Of a stretch of DNA of 64,000 nt, positions 44,406 to 53,209 are shown piece by piece. A model generated the notes under the pieces. The model was not told the DNA's origin. It worked only from the letters and a program-made list of their open reading frames with translations, and made no database searches. Source of the DNA: Devosia riboflavina (GTDB taxonomy: Bacteria > Pseudomonadota > Alphaproteobacteria > Rhizobiales > Devosiaceae); assembly GCF_000743575.1 (NCBI RefSeq), contig NZ_JQGC01000017.1:62001-126000 (forward strand), written 5' to 3'. The translations under genes and the position numbers were made by a program. Each line of letters begins with the position of its first letter. The first letter of the stretch is position 1.

Positions 44406-45464
44406 TCATTGGTCGATGCGGGTACCGATCGAGGTCCAGAGTGCTTGGACTTCCCGAGCCACATCGAACGGTTCGACGGGCTCGCTTCCGGCGGCAAGAA
44501 CGGCGGCGGCAACGGTGGGAATATCGGCATCCGTTGGCACCAAGCGAATGGTTGAGGTCTCGATCAGGCGCTGGAAGAGGAGATGATGATCGAGGGCGTC
44601 CGCGGCCAGCGGCGCATTGACCACGACCCGGCGCCCCGACAGCGCGGCTGCCAATACGCTGCCGCGACGCGAAGTGAGGCCTTCGGCGAAGAGGTAGCAG
44701 AAGACGTCGACCTCGGCGAAAATGCGGGCCAGCACATCATCATCGGCAATATAGCCCGTCACCGTCACGCGGTCGGCAAGTCCGAGCTCTTGCACGCTGG
44801 CGAAGAAATTCTCTTCGACATTGTCCATGCCCCTGATGAAGGAGCCGGCAAAGACGACGCCGACATCATGTCCGGCCCGCAGCAGTTCGGCCGCCACCTG
44901 CAGCACCACGGCGGACTGTTTTTTTGGATAGATCGAACCGAACTGACCAAGGATCAGCCGTCCGGCCCGACGCTGGGCCGACAGGGCGCGGCTCCTCTCG
45001 CTCTCGACCTTTTTCTCCGAGGGCAAGATATTGGGCGGAATGGGCACCACCTGCCGCCTGCCGGTCACGAAGCGCGAAAAGCGCGTGGCGGCGAACTCGG
45101 CGGCGATTTCGGGCGCGGAAAATTTGAGACGCGTGGCGCAGAGGACGACGGGGGCGAGGACGATCCGCCGCTTCCAATCGAGCGCCAGCCATTCGTGGAG
45201 GAAGACGACGACATCCTTCCCCATCAGCCGGGCGACAAGGGCGGCAAGGCCGGGTGTGAAGAGGCGGCGCTTCCAGCCCACAATGGGAAAATTGAAGGCG
45301 ACGGCATCTCGGCCCCTCAGCGCACGCAGAAGTCCCAAGAGATCGGCATCGAGCACATGGGCTGTGGCGCGGGAACCGAAATGCTGGGCCAGAAGCCGCG
45401 AAAACGCCTCCACGCCGCAGAGCTGGCGGGCCGCCGACACGAATACGAGATATTTTTGGCTCAC
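44406..45464 (-). CDS. GT4-like glycosyltransferase
   Basis: 352 residues. N-terminal half (QLCGVEAFSRLLAQHFG) and C-terminal donor-binding half (LGQFGSIYPKKQSAVVLQVAAELL, VTVTGYIADDDVLARIFAEVDVFCYLFAEGLTSRRGSVLAAALSG) match the GT-B fold of family 4, with EGLTSRRGS at the position of the usual E-x7-E region. Donor and acceptor are unknown. Start is GTG at 45462-45464 with GGGAA upstream. Same strand as the WecG gene; divergent from the gene at 45586. Confidence 0.82.
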   Translation of the reverse strand: MSQKYLVFVSAARQLCGVEAFSRLLAQHFGSRATAHVLDADLLGLLRALRGRDAVAFNFPIVGWKRRLFTPGLAALVARLMGKDVVVFLHEWLALDWKRRIVLAPVVLCATRLKFSAPEIAAEFAATRFSRFVTGRRQVVPIPPNILPSEKKVESERSRALSAQRRAGRLILGQFGSIYPKKQSAVVLQVAAELLRAGHDVGVVFAGSFIRGMDNVEENFFASVQELGLADRVTVTGYIADDDVLARIFAEVDVFCYLFAEGLTSRRGSVLAAALSGRRVVVNAPLAADALDHHLLFQRLIETSTIRLVPTDADIPTVAAAVLAAGSEPVEPFDVAREVQALWTSIGTRIDQ

Positions 45465-45585
45465 CGCTGCGTTCCCAGCGCCGAAGTCTCGGCTTTTGCG
45501 TAACGCAACCTTAGATTCCCAGCGTTAACATGGACTTGCCTCTCGGCTTGCCGCAAAGGGCAGGTCGACCTTGCTGGAGACGCCG

Positions 45586-46446
45586 ATGGCCGCCTCGATT
45601 TCGCTTGTTACCCCGAGCTATTCCGGGGATTTTGCGGCCTGCCAATTGCTCTGCGCATCCATGGACCGGTTCGTGAGCGGCTTTGACATGCACTATATCG
45701 TCGTCGGCGACGAGGATGCAGCGCTCTTTGCTGGTCTCGCCGGACCAAAGCGACGCGTGGTCACCAATGCCGAACTGCTGCCCAAATTCTGGTCGATCGG
45801 ACGCTGGCGCGGCCGGCGCTATTCCTGGGCTCTCGGGCTCGGCCTGCCGGTCTATGGCTGGCACCTGCAGCAATTGCGCAAGATCGCCATGACCCTCGCC
45901 CAGGAGAGCGAGTGGGTGATGTGCGTCGATTCCGACAATTGCTTCGTTCGCCCGTTCGATCTTTCGACTGTTACCGTCAGCAACAAGGTGCCGCTTTTCG
46001 TGACACCGGCCGGCATCACGCCCGACCGACCCAATCACGTCACCTGGCTTGGCAATGCCTACGTCTTGTTTGGCCTGCCCGCTCCCGCACTGCCTGCCGA
46101 TGACTTCATCGGGCCGATGATCGTCTGGGAACGCGAGACGGTCAGCCAGATGGTGCAGAAGATCGAAAGCTTTGCGGGAAAACCCTGGTGGTCGGCGATC
46201 GCCAGGCAGCGGCAGTTTTCCGAATACCTGATCTATGCCGCAGCCGTCGCCAGCGACCCCGCCATCGCCGAACGGCATGAGAAAACGACGCAATCCTGGT
46301 GCCTGACCTATTGGGAAGGGCCGGCGCTCGACGACAAGGGGCTGGCTGACTTCATCGGCCAGCTCGCGCCGCACCAGAATTCCATCACTATCCAGTCCCA
46401 TACCCACACGCCGGCAGACGTGATCCGGCGCGCCGTTCTCGGCTAG
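45586..46446 (+). CDS. DUF6492-like glycosyltransferase-fold protein
   Basis: 286 residues. SLVTPSYSGDFAACQLLCASMDRFV opens a GT-A-like fold, and MCVDSDNCFVRPFD is a plausible DxD metal-binding motif. It resembles the DUF6492 family found in polysaccharide clusters, whose activity I do not know to be established. ATG at 45586 has GGAGA seven bases upstream. Its stop overlaps the stop of the convergent GT2 gene by four bases (CTAG). Confidence 0.75.
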   Translation: MAASISLVTPSYSGDFAACQLLCASMDRFVSGFDMHYIVVGDEDAALFAGLAGPKRRVVTNAELLPKFWSIGRWRGRRYSWALGLGLPVYGWHLQQLRKIAMTLAQESEWVMCVDSDNCFVRPFDLSTVTVSNKVPLFVTPAGITPDRPNHVTWLGNAYVLFGLPAPALPADDFIGPMIVWERETVSQMVQKIESFAGKPWWSAIARQRQFSEYLIYAAAVASDPAIAERHEKTTQSWCLTYWEGPALDDKGLADFIGQLAPHQNSITIQSHTHTPADVIRRAVLG

Positions 46447-47393
46447 CGCGAAGCCTTGTAAGGCGTCGGCAGGATGCCGAGGCTCGCCATGATGCGGCCG
46501 ACGGGCAAAAGCAGCGGATGGCTGGCGCCAAGCAGCGAACCGGTCCGCAGGAGGACGGCGGCGCCGCGCACAATGCCGAGACCGAGACTCCCGACATTTT
46601 TCATCACGGCCGCAGCCGGCGACATATGCGTGCGATCGACGACATAATTGATGCTGCCGGTACGAATGGAGCGACGGGCGAGGAATTTTGCCGTGACCCG
46701 CTCAGCCGGAACGAATTCGTGAATGACGGCCTCTTCGCACCACCAAGTCTGAAAACCCGCGCGCTTGCAGCGGGTGAAGAATTCCATGTCGCCTCCGCCG
46801 AGGAAATTGAAACGGATGTCGAAGGGCGGCCTGGGCATGGAATCAAAGACCCGGCGACGGGTGAGGCAATTGCCCGAGCCATGCAACTGGTCGACCTGCC
46901 TTGTGACCCCGTCGATGGAAATGAAGAGCGGGTGCTGGGCAATGGCTTTTGACACGGGCACATCGAAGCGGCGTTGCACCGGTCCACCCACGAGATCGGC
47001 ATTTTCCTTTTTTGCCGTCGCGACCATGGCGGTCAGCCAGCCGGGCATCGCCTCTTCGTCGTCGTCGATCATCAGGAAGAATTCGGCTTCCGGAAAGAGG
47101 ACCTGCGCCTCGCCGAAGGCGCGATTGATGGCGTGGCAATTGCCCTGCTGCGGCTCGATAAAAATATGGCTCGGGATTTTGCTGTTGGCGAGCAATTGCC
47201 GGGCTCGCGCCGCGCCCTCGGACTTTGCCCCATCGTTGTCGACAACGACGAGGGCGAAGCCGAAATCAGGCTCCTGGGCCAGAACCGAGCCTATGGTTCG
47301 TTCGAGCCAATCGGGTCGGCGGAAGGTTGGAATGCAGATGACGGCCTCGATGGGCTTCTCCGTCACTCTTGCTGCCGTTTGGTTCGAAGCCAT
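46443..47393 (-). CDS. GT2-family glycosyltransferase
   Basis: 316 residues. Nucleotide-sugar-binding start (AVICIPTFRRPDWLERTIGSVLAQ), VVVDNDG, and metal-binding DxD (LMIDDDEEAMPGWL), GGPVQRRF, and a late acidic GGGDMEFFTRCKRAGF (catalytic ED-type) segment. Inverting transferase, probably cytosolic face of the inner membrane with a hydrophobic C-terminal region (SLGLGIVRGAAVLLRTG). The start at 47393 leaves a 13-base gap after the Wzy-like gene; a GTG at 47423 would overlap it. Confidence 0.9.
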   Translation of the reverse strand: MASNQTAARVTEKPIEAVICIPTFRRPDWLERTIGSVLAQEPDFGFALVVVDNDGAKSEGAARARQLLANSKIPSHIFIEPQQGNCHAINRAFGEAQVLFPEAEFFLMIDDDEEAMPGWLTAMVATAKKENADLVGGPVQRRFDVPVSKAIAQHPLFISIDGVTRQVDQLHGSGNCLTRRRVFDSMPRPPFDIRFNFLGGGDMEFFTRCKRAGFQTWWCEEAVIHEFVPAERVTAKFLARRSIRTGSINYVVDRTHMSPAAAVMKNVGSLGLGIVRGAAVLLRTGSLLGASHPLLLPVGRIMASLGILPTPYKASR

Positions 47394-47406
47394 TGCGCCC
47401 AAGCTC

Positions 47407-48732
47407 TCAGGATAGCGCCGCACGCAGATCGCCGGGCGCTATCTGGGGTTTCTCCACCAGATCGGCATGGGCCTGCAAGCGCAGCCCGAAAACGGCGATC
47501 AGCATGGTAAACCAGATCGGACCGGAATTCTCGAAGAACGGGCTTTCAAAGCAACTGGTGAAGAGGCCGAACATCCAGATGCGGAGATAGAGCCGCGTCA
47601 GGTCTTTGTCGCTGCCGCGCGCCAGCGCCACGGATGCATGACGGCAGGGCAGAACGACGAGCCAGATCAAAACGAGGATCAGCAGCGGCCAGCCACCATT
47701 GATCAATTGGTCGAGATAGGCGTTGTGGGCATTGGCCGCTGTGACCGCCCAGGTCGAGGCCGAGGCATTGCCGTAGAAGAGCGCATCGGTCTGCCAGAAG
47801 GACTGAAAACCGTAGCCTGTAGAAGGCCGGCTGCCGATGGACGACACTGCCAGCTGCCAGATCGAGGTGCGGTCGGTAAAGGTCGCATCGATCCCGAGAC
47901 CCGTGACGAAGGCGTTGATCTCGGGGGATACCGCGACGGAGAGAATGACGAAATTGATGAGGAACAGACCGCCACCGACGAAGAGCAGGCGGAACATGCC
48001 GAGGCGTTCGAAGAGCCAGACAGCAACCAGCACGGCCGGCAGCATGGCGGCCGAGGTCTTGCCACCAGAGCTGAGGAGGAAAAAGGCTGCGAGCACTGTC
48101 AGCGTCAGCCCGCTCCAGAACATTTTCATCCTAAAAAGATAGAGGCCGAAGAAAACCGCAAAGGCCATGGCGGCCGCAGCCGTATTCTTGTGACCGAAAT
48201 GGCCGCGCCAATCCCCGGCCAACGCAGCTTCCGCCGCGTCGGTCGCCTGATGGATGGCGCGGGCCGGCATGAATAGAACACCGAAATAGGAGAGCGCCAC
48301 CGCCAGGCAGATGCAGATGCCGACGAGCTTTGCAAATTGCGCATTGTCGCGCGGCAGCAACAGCACGGCGCTGGCCGAGAGGATGACGAGCGCCGAATAG
48401 ATGGTGCGCCGCAGGGCGGCATCGGGCGTGTCGGAAAAAAAGATCGTCAGCACGATCCAGAAGAACACCAGCGCGAGGGGACCATAGGCGCGGATCGCGA
48501 GGTCGCGCGCCGGATGCAGGAACAGCATGACCAGCACCAGCCCGGACATGCCGAGCACGATCAACTGGTTGAAGGCATTTGAGCTTTCGCCATAGGCGGC
48601 AAGCTGGGCGCTGCTGGCCGGATTGGGCAGCGGGTCGAGCCCGATCCAGAAATAGAGGAAAACCAGGACTAAGAGCGCGGACGCAAACCACCCACCCTGG
48701 GGGTTATATGTTTCCGCGCTTGGGTCAGACAC
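47407..48732 (-). CDS. O-antigen ligase/Wzy-like membrane protein
   Basis: 441 residues, 10-12 predicted TM helices. A large loop near residues 300-370 contains GYGFQSFW and ANAHNAYLDQLINGG, the Wzy_C (PF04932) signature in which the H-N-x-Y-L pattern is typical of WaaL/Wzy polymerases. Either polymerises repeat units or ligates glycan; the Wzx, Wzz and initiating transferase nearby favour a polymerase. GTG start at 48730-48732 with GGGAGG six bases upstream. Confidence 0.88.
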   Translation of the reverse strand: MSDPSAETYNPQGGWFASALLVLVFLYFWIGLDPLPNPASSAQLAAYGESSNAFNQLIVLGMSGLVLVMLFLHPARDLAIRAYGPLALVFFWIVLTIFFSDTPDAALRRTIYSALVILSASAVLLLPRDNAQFAKLVGICICLAVALSYFGVLFMPARAIHQATDAAEAALAGDWRGHFGHKNTAAAAMAFAVFFGLYLFRMKMFWSGLTLTVLAAFFLLSSGGKTSAAMLPAVLVAVWLFERLGMFRLLFVGGGLFLINFVILSVAVSPEINAFVTGLGIDATFTDRTSIWQLAVSSIGSRPSTGYGFQSFWQTDALFYGNASASTWAVTAANAHNAYLDQLINGGWPLLILVLIWLVVLPCRHASVALARGSDKDLTRLYLRIWMFGLFTSCFESPFFENSGPIWFTMLIAVFGLRLQAHADLVEKPQIAPGDLRAALS

Positions 48733-48969
48733 CGGCGCCTCCCATGGGAGCCAATCGCATTCTCGTCCCCGTGGCAGGCGGTATCGACCCCCGCACCAGG
48801 GTGGCAAAAGCCTGACAGGAAAGTCTGGATAATTCCTTCATGCCGGGGCCACGATTAGCCCCACATTAACGGTCCCCCGCTTGGAAGGGTGAGATTTCCG
48901 GCCGATGCCGCTATGGTGGATAAAGGCATCTATGCGCGCGGTTGCGCGGGGACACAAAGGGCATCTTTC

Positions 48970-50025
48970 ATGCGCAGGCGAGACTTCGTCTTGGGTGCAT
49001 TGGGCACGGGCGCCCTGCCCTATGTCCTGCCGCAGGGTGCCGTCGCGCAAACCGGGCGAACGACCATCCCCTATGGGGCCGCCATTCGCATCGACCCCAT
49101 GTTGGAAGAGCCGGACTATAGAAAGGCCGTGCTCGACTATTGCCAGGTGGTCGTCGGCGAAGGCGGACTCAAATGGATCGACCTGCGGCCCGACCGCGAC
49201 AGTTTTGTTTTCGACCAGCCCGACAGGCTTCTGGCCTTTGCCGAGGAGCATGGACTGGAGATGCGTGGGCATACCCTGGCCTGGTATGCGGCCATGCCCG
49301 ACTGGGTCGAGACCATCGCCTCAGCCGAGGAAGCCCGGACGGAGCTAGTGCGGCACATCGAAACGGTCGTTGGCCGCTATAAGGGCCGCATTTCGAGCTG
49401 GGACGTCGTCAACGAACCCATTGCCGACCATCCGACACGCGAGGCGCCGATCCGCGACTCCGTCTGGCAGCGACATCTGGGCAAAGACTATATCGAACTG
49501 GCCCTGCGCACGACCGCCAAGGTCAATCCCGATGCGCGGCTGGTGATCAACGATTTCGACTTCGAACAGCCGACCGACAAGGCCCGCGCCCGCCGCAAGG
49601 CCTTTCTCGACCTCATTCGCGAGTTGAAGGCGCGCGACGTTCCGCTGCACGCCATCGGGCTCCAGGGACACTTGCAGGGCGAAATCGCCATCGATAAATC
49701 CGGACTGACGGCCTTCGTCGCCGAACTGGCATCGATGGACCTGGCGATAATGGTGACCGAACTCGATATCATCGACAATCTGTTGCCCGGGCCCGAGATC
49801 GAGCGCGACGGGATCATCGCCCAGCGCGCCAAGGATTTTCTCGACGCTATCGGCGCCGCCAAGCGGCCCGAAGCCGTGCTGACCTGGGGCATCAGCGACA
49901 GACATACCTGGGTGCCGATCTGGTTCAGCCGCGACGACGGCATGCCCAATCGGCCCTTGCCGCTCGATGCCGATTTCCGGCCCAAGCCGCTGATGCAGGT
50001 CATTCAAGATTTTTGTGCAGAATAG
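48970..50025 (+). CDS. Tat-exported GH10 endo-beta-1,4-xylanase-like glycanase
   Basis: 351 residues. Twin-arginine signal (MRRRDFVLGALGTGALP...AVA). GH10 catalytic acid/base E149 in SWDVVNEPI and nucleophile E264 in IMVTELDI; also GHTLAWY, NDFDFE and LQGHLQG, all family hallmarks. A folded periplasmic export route is implied. Inside a Wzx/Wzy/Wzz cluster, the enzyme more likely trims or releases the cluster's own polymer than degrades plant xylan, an inference from context. In-frame ATGs upstream exist; the one at 48970 begins the Tat signal. Confidence 0.92.
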   Translation: MRRRDFVLGALGTGALPYVLPQGAVAQTGRTTIPYGAAIRIDPMLEEPDYRKAVLDYCQVVVGEGGLKWIDLRPDRDSFVFDQPDRLLAFAEEHGLEMRGHTLAWYAAMPDWVETIASAEEARTELVRHIETVVGRYKGRISSWDVVNEPIADHPTREAPIRDSVWQRHLGKDYIELALRTTAKVNPDARLVINDFDFEQPTDKARARRKAFLDLIRELKARDVPLHAIGLQGHLQGEIAIDKSGLTAFVAELASMDLAIMVTELDIIDNLLPGPEIERDGIIAQRAKDFLDAIGAAKRPEAVLTWGISDRHTWVPIWFSRDDGMPNRPLPLDADFRPKPLMQVIQDFCAE

Positions 50026-50031
50026 CGGCTG

Positions 50032-51468
50032 ATGGTCCGGCAGGTTTCCTCATACATGCTCGCCAATATTGTCTCGGCAATGTTCGGCTTTGCCTCGGTG
50101 GTGATCTTCACGCGCCTGCTCGGTCCGTCCGAATATGGCATCTACATCATCGGCTTTTCCATTGCGGCCATGATCTCGTCCTTGGCCTTTGGCTGGATCA
50201 AGGCCTCAGTCGTGCCGTTTACCGCCCATGATGACGGCGCCGATCTGCGGGCGACCACCGGGTTCGCCTTCATCGCGCTGATCCCGCTCGTTCCGATCCT
50301 CTACTTCGCCATTTCGGCCTTCGCGCCGCAATATCAGGACTACCTGCTGGCCGCGATCCTCCTCGCCTTCGGCATCGGCTTTTTCGAATTCTATCTCGAA
50401 ACCTTCAGGGCCAGGCAGCAGACGATTCCCTATCTTTGGGCCACCGTGATCCGCGCCGCGCTGGCGCTGGCGCTTTCCCTCGTGCTGGTGCTGGTCTTCG
50501 ATTTCGGTGGCGCGGGCCTCGTGCTCAGCGTCATGGCCTCCTATTTCGCCACGAGCCTCATCTTCGCTTCCATGGTCTGGCAGAGCCCGAGAAAACCGTT
50601 TGATCCGGCCATGCTGCGCGCCATGCTGGTCTTCGGCTTGCCCATGACCGTTTCCGGCGCGGTCTTCGTGCTGCAATCCATGCTCGATCGCTTTGTCCTT
50701 GCCGGGTCTCTGGGCGAACATGCGGCGGGCATTTACGGCGCATCAGCCGATCTCGTGCGCCAGATCATCCTTTTTCCCGGCGTCGCCATCGGCACGGCGG
50801 TGGCGCCGATCGCGGTGCAATTGCTAGCGCGGGGCGAAAAGGCCGAGCTTGACCGGCACCTGGTCGACAGCACGGAAATGCTGCTGGGCGTGCTCGCTCC
50901 GGCGGTTGCGGGCCTCGCCATCATTGCCGCCAAGCTCGCCTCGCTCGTGCTCGGCGCCGATTTCCGGCTCGACGCGGCAAACCTCATTCCGCTCATCGCG
51001 CTGGCCTGGCTCTTCCGCTCCTTTTCCTATCAACTGCTGCATGTCAGCTTCCAGATCCGCAAGACGCCCGGCCTGATGCTGGCGCAGGGCCTTGCCATTC
51101 TCGTCATCAATGCGCTGGCGCTTTTCATTCTGGTGCCGCGCTTCGGCCTCATGGGAACAGCTTTCGCCTTGGTCATTTCCGAAGCCGCGGGCATTGTCAT
51201 CGGCTATCTGTTGACGCGCCGCGCCTATCCTCTGCCGCTTGATCCCCGCCCCTTCCTCAAGGTGGGCCTTGCGACGCTGGGCATGGCGGTTCCCACCTAT
51301 CTCGTCGATCGCGCCCTGCCGGACATGGGTGTGCTGGATATTGCGCTCCCGGTCCTTGTCGGTGTGCTCACCTATGGGCTCTGCGCCTATGCGCTCGACA
51401 TTGCCGGTATCCGCAGCCGTTTGAAGACGCTGCGGACGCGTTCGTCGCCGCTTCCCGCCGGTCGCTAA
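50032..51468 (+). CDS. Wzx-like polysaccharide flippase
   Basis: 478 residues, about 12-14 TM helices, MOP superfamily. N-terminus SSYMLANIVSAMFGFASVVIFTRLLGPSEYGIY is the standard RfbX/Wzx start (LGPxEYG). Flips undecaprenyl-diphosphate-linked repeat units across the inner membrane. Starts six bases after the GH10 stop, so the two are co-transcribed. Confidence 0.92.
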   Translation: MVRQVSSYMLANIVSAMFGFASVVIFTRLLGPSEYGIYIIGFSIAAMISSLAFGWIKASVVPFTAHDDGADLRATTGFAFIALIPLVPILYFAISAFAPQYQDYLLAAILLAFGIGFFEFYLETFRARQQTIPYLWATVIRAALALALSLVLVLVFDFGGAGLVLSVMASYFATSLIFASMVWQSPRKPFDPAMLRAMLVFGLPMTVSGAVFVLQSMLDRFVLAGSLGEHAAGIYGASADLVRQIILFPGVAIGTAVAPIAVQLLARGEKAELDRHLVDSTEMLLGVLAPAVAGLAIIAAKLASLVLGADFRLDAANLIPLIALAWLFRSFSYQLLHVSFQIRKTPGLMLAQGLAILVINALALFILVPRFGLMGTAFALVISEAAGIVIGYLLTRRAYPLPLDPRPFLKVGLATLGMAVPTYLVDRALPDMGVLDIALPVLVGVLTYGLCAYALDIAGIRSRLKTLRTRSSPLPAGR

Positions 51469-51769
51469 AAATTTACGGATTCCGCCAAGGATCCCTAAAC
51501 CCTGATGCAAGATATGGCCCCGAGATCGACTGTTCCGGCCGAGCTAAACCCCGCGCATTAGTCCAAATTAACAAGTTGAGCCGCTAGATTTACGCCAGTT
51601 CGGGGCGGCAGTTTTCGCGAAGAGCAAGAGCTCCGCCCAAAATACAAAGCCCAAGAATGGGCGTCAGGCCGGGTGCAGGACAGCGCCTGGCGGACAGGCG
51701 AGGTTGGCTTGGTATCGCTGCGCGTCAGCGAAACAGTCGCCGCGCCGGTCTTGTGGGACAGGGTGCGAC
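51469..51769. other. Intergenic region before the lipid-linked pentose module
   Basis: 301 bases with no supported gene. The stretch around 51555-51595 (CCAAATTAACAAGTTGAGCCGCTAGATTTACG) is AT-richer than its surroundings and may hold the promoter of the module starting at 51770. Nothing else stands out. Confidence 0.45.
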
Positions 51770-53209
51770 ATGAACGTGCGGGTACAGAACAGCAAAGATC
51801 TGCCTTTGGCCGTCGATCTCGACGGCACGCTGATATCGGCCGACCTGCTGTGGGAAAGCATTTTCCAGCTCCTCAAGAAGAACCCGCTGTTCCTGTTCAT
51901 GCTGCCGGTCTGGCTCATGGCGGGCAAGGCGCACCTCAAGGCCGAGATCGCCAGCCGCGTGGATTTCGATGCCGCCATCCTGCCCTATCGCCAGGAATTT
52001 CTGGATTTTCTCAATGCCGAAAAGGCGACCGGCCGCGAAATCGTGCTGGTGACGGCGGCGGCCGAGCCCTTTGCCAGCGCCGTTGCCGCCCATCTCGGCA
52101 TTTTCACCACCTTTCATGCATCGAGCCGCGACACCAACCTTGCCGCCCACCGCAAGGCGGCCCTGCTGGTCGAGCATTTTGGCGAGGGCGGCTTCGACTA
52201 TGCCGGCAATGACCGCGCCGATATTCCCGTCTTCAAGGTCGCGCGCGCGGCTGTGGTCGTCGCACCGGACCGGACGGCTCACCGCTATCAGCAGACGAGC
52301 GGCGCCCGCCGTTTCGAGCGCACCAAGCCGAGCTGGAAAACCTATGTAAAGATGCTGCGGGTGCATCAGTGGCTGAAGAACCTCTTGGTCTTCGCCCCGG
52401 CCATCCTGGCGCACCAGATCACCAATCCCGAGGTGCTGCTGCCCTCGCTCGGCGCCTTCGTCGCCTTCTGCGCCGCGGCCTCGGCCATCTATATCATCAA
52501 CGATATTCTCGACCTGCCGCTCGATCGCCAGCACGCGACCAAGCGCAATCGGCCCTTCGCCAATGGCACGCTGTCGATCCCCTTCGGGCTTTCCGTATCG
52601 GCCGGGCTGATCGCGATCGCGGTCGTAGTCTGCGTCTTTCTTCCGCCCGTCTTTGCGCTGGTCATCGGCCTTTATGTCGTGTCGACCACCGCCTATTCGC
52701 TGGCGGTTAAGCGCATGCTGCTGATCGACGTGCTGTGCCTTGCCGGCCTCTATACGCTGAGGATCATCGGCGGCAAGGCCGCGGCAGACCTGCCGCTATC
52801 CTTCTGGCTCATCGCCTTTTCCATGTTCTTCTTCCTCTCCCTGGCGCTCGTGAAGCGCTATGTGGAGCTGCAGACCTCCAAGGTCAGCGAGCGCGACCGC
52901 ATTGCCGGGCGCGGCTATCGGCCCGAGGATATGGCCATTGTCGGCCAGGCCGGCATCGCCTCCGCCTTTACCGCCACGCTCGTGCTCTCGCTCTATATCC
53001 AGAGCCAGGAAATCATCGGCTACTATTCCTCGCCCTGGCTGATCTGGCCGCTGGTGCCGATCGTCCTCTACATCGTCATTCGCATCTGGATCCTCGCCTA
53101 TCGGCGCGAGATGCATGACGACCCGGTGGTCTTCATCGCCACGGACTGGCGCAGCCAGATTTTCGTCGCCTTCGGCGCCCTGCTGATGATCGCGGGGAAT
53201 TTCATCTGA
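51770..53209 (+). CDS. HAD phosphatase-UbiA prenyltransferase fusion, decaprenyl-phosphate phosphoribosyltransferase-like
   Basis: 479 residues. The N-terminal HAD domain (about 10-180) is intact: motif I VDLDGTL (D16, D18), motif II VTAA, motif IV GNDRADIP. The C-terminal UbiA domain (about 195-479) has eight or so TM helices, LRVHQWLKNLLVFAP, the Asp-rich INDILDLPLD (D245, D248, D252) and HATKRNRP. These match the pattern of Rv3806c and related enzymes that transfer 5-phosphoribose from PRPP to polyprenyl phosphate. The HAD part could remove the 5-phosphate from the product. The start overlaps no gene; its stop overlaps the next ATG (TGATG). Confidence 0.86.
   Translation: MNVRVQNSKDLPLAVDLDGTLISADLLWESIFQLLKKNPLFLFMLPVWLMAGKAHLKAEIASRVDFDAAILPYRQEFLDFLNAEKATGREIVLVTAAAEPFASAVAAHLGIFTTFHASSRDTNLAAHRKAALLVEHFGEGGFDYAGNDRADIPVFKVARAAVVVAPDRTAHRYQQTSGARRFERTKPSWKTYVKMLRVHQWLKNLLVFAPAILAHQITNPEVLLPSLGAFVAFCAAASAIYIINDILDLPLDRQHATKRNRPFANGTLSIPFGLSVSAGLIAIAVVVCVFLPPVFALVIGLYVVSTTAYSLAVKRMLLIDVLCLAGLYTLRIIGGKAAADLPLSFWLIAFSMFFFLSLALVKRYVELQTSKVSERDRIAGRGYRPEDMAIVGQAGIASAFTATLVLSLYIQSQEIIGYYSSPWLIWPLVPIVLYIVIRIWILAYRREMHDDPVVFIATDWRSQIFVAFGALLMIAGNFI

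Noticed and set aside
48970..50025. Interpreting the GH10 enzyme as a plant-xylan degradation gene
   Set aside because: No xylosidase, transporter or xylose genes are nearby; it is coupled to wzx inside a polysaccharide cluster.
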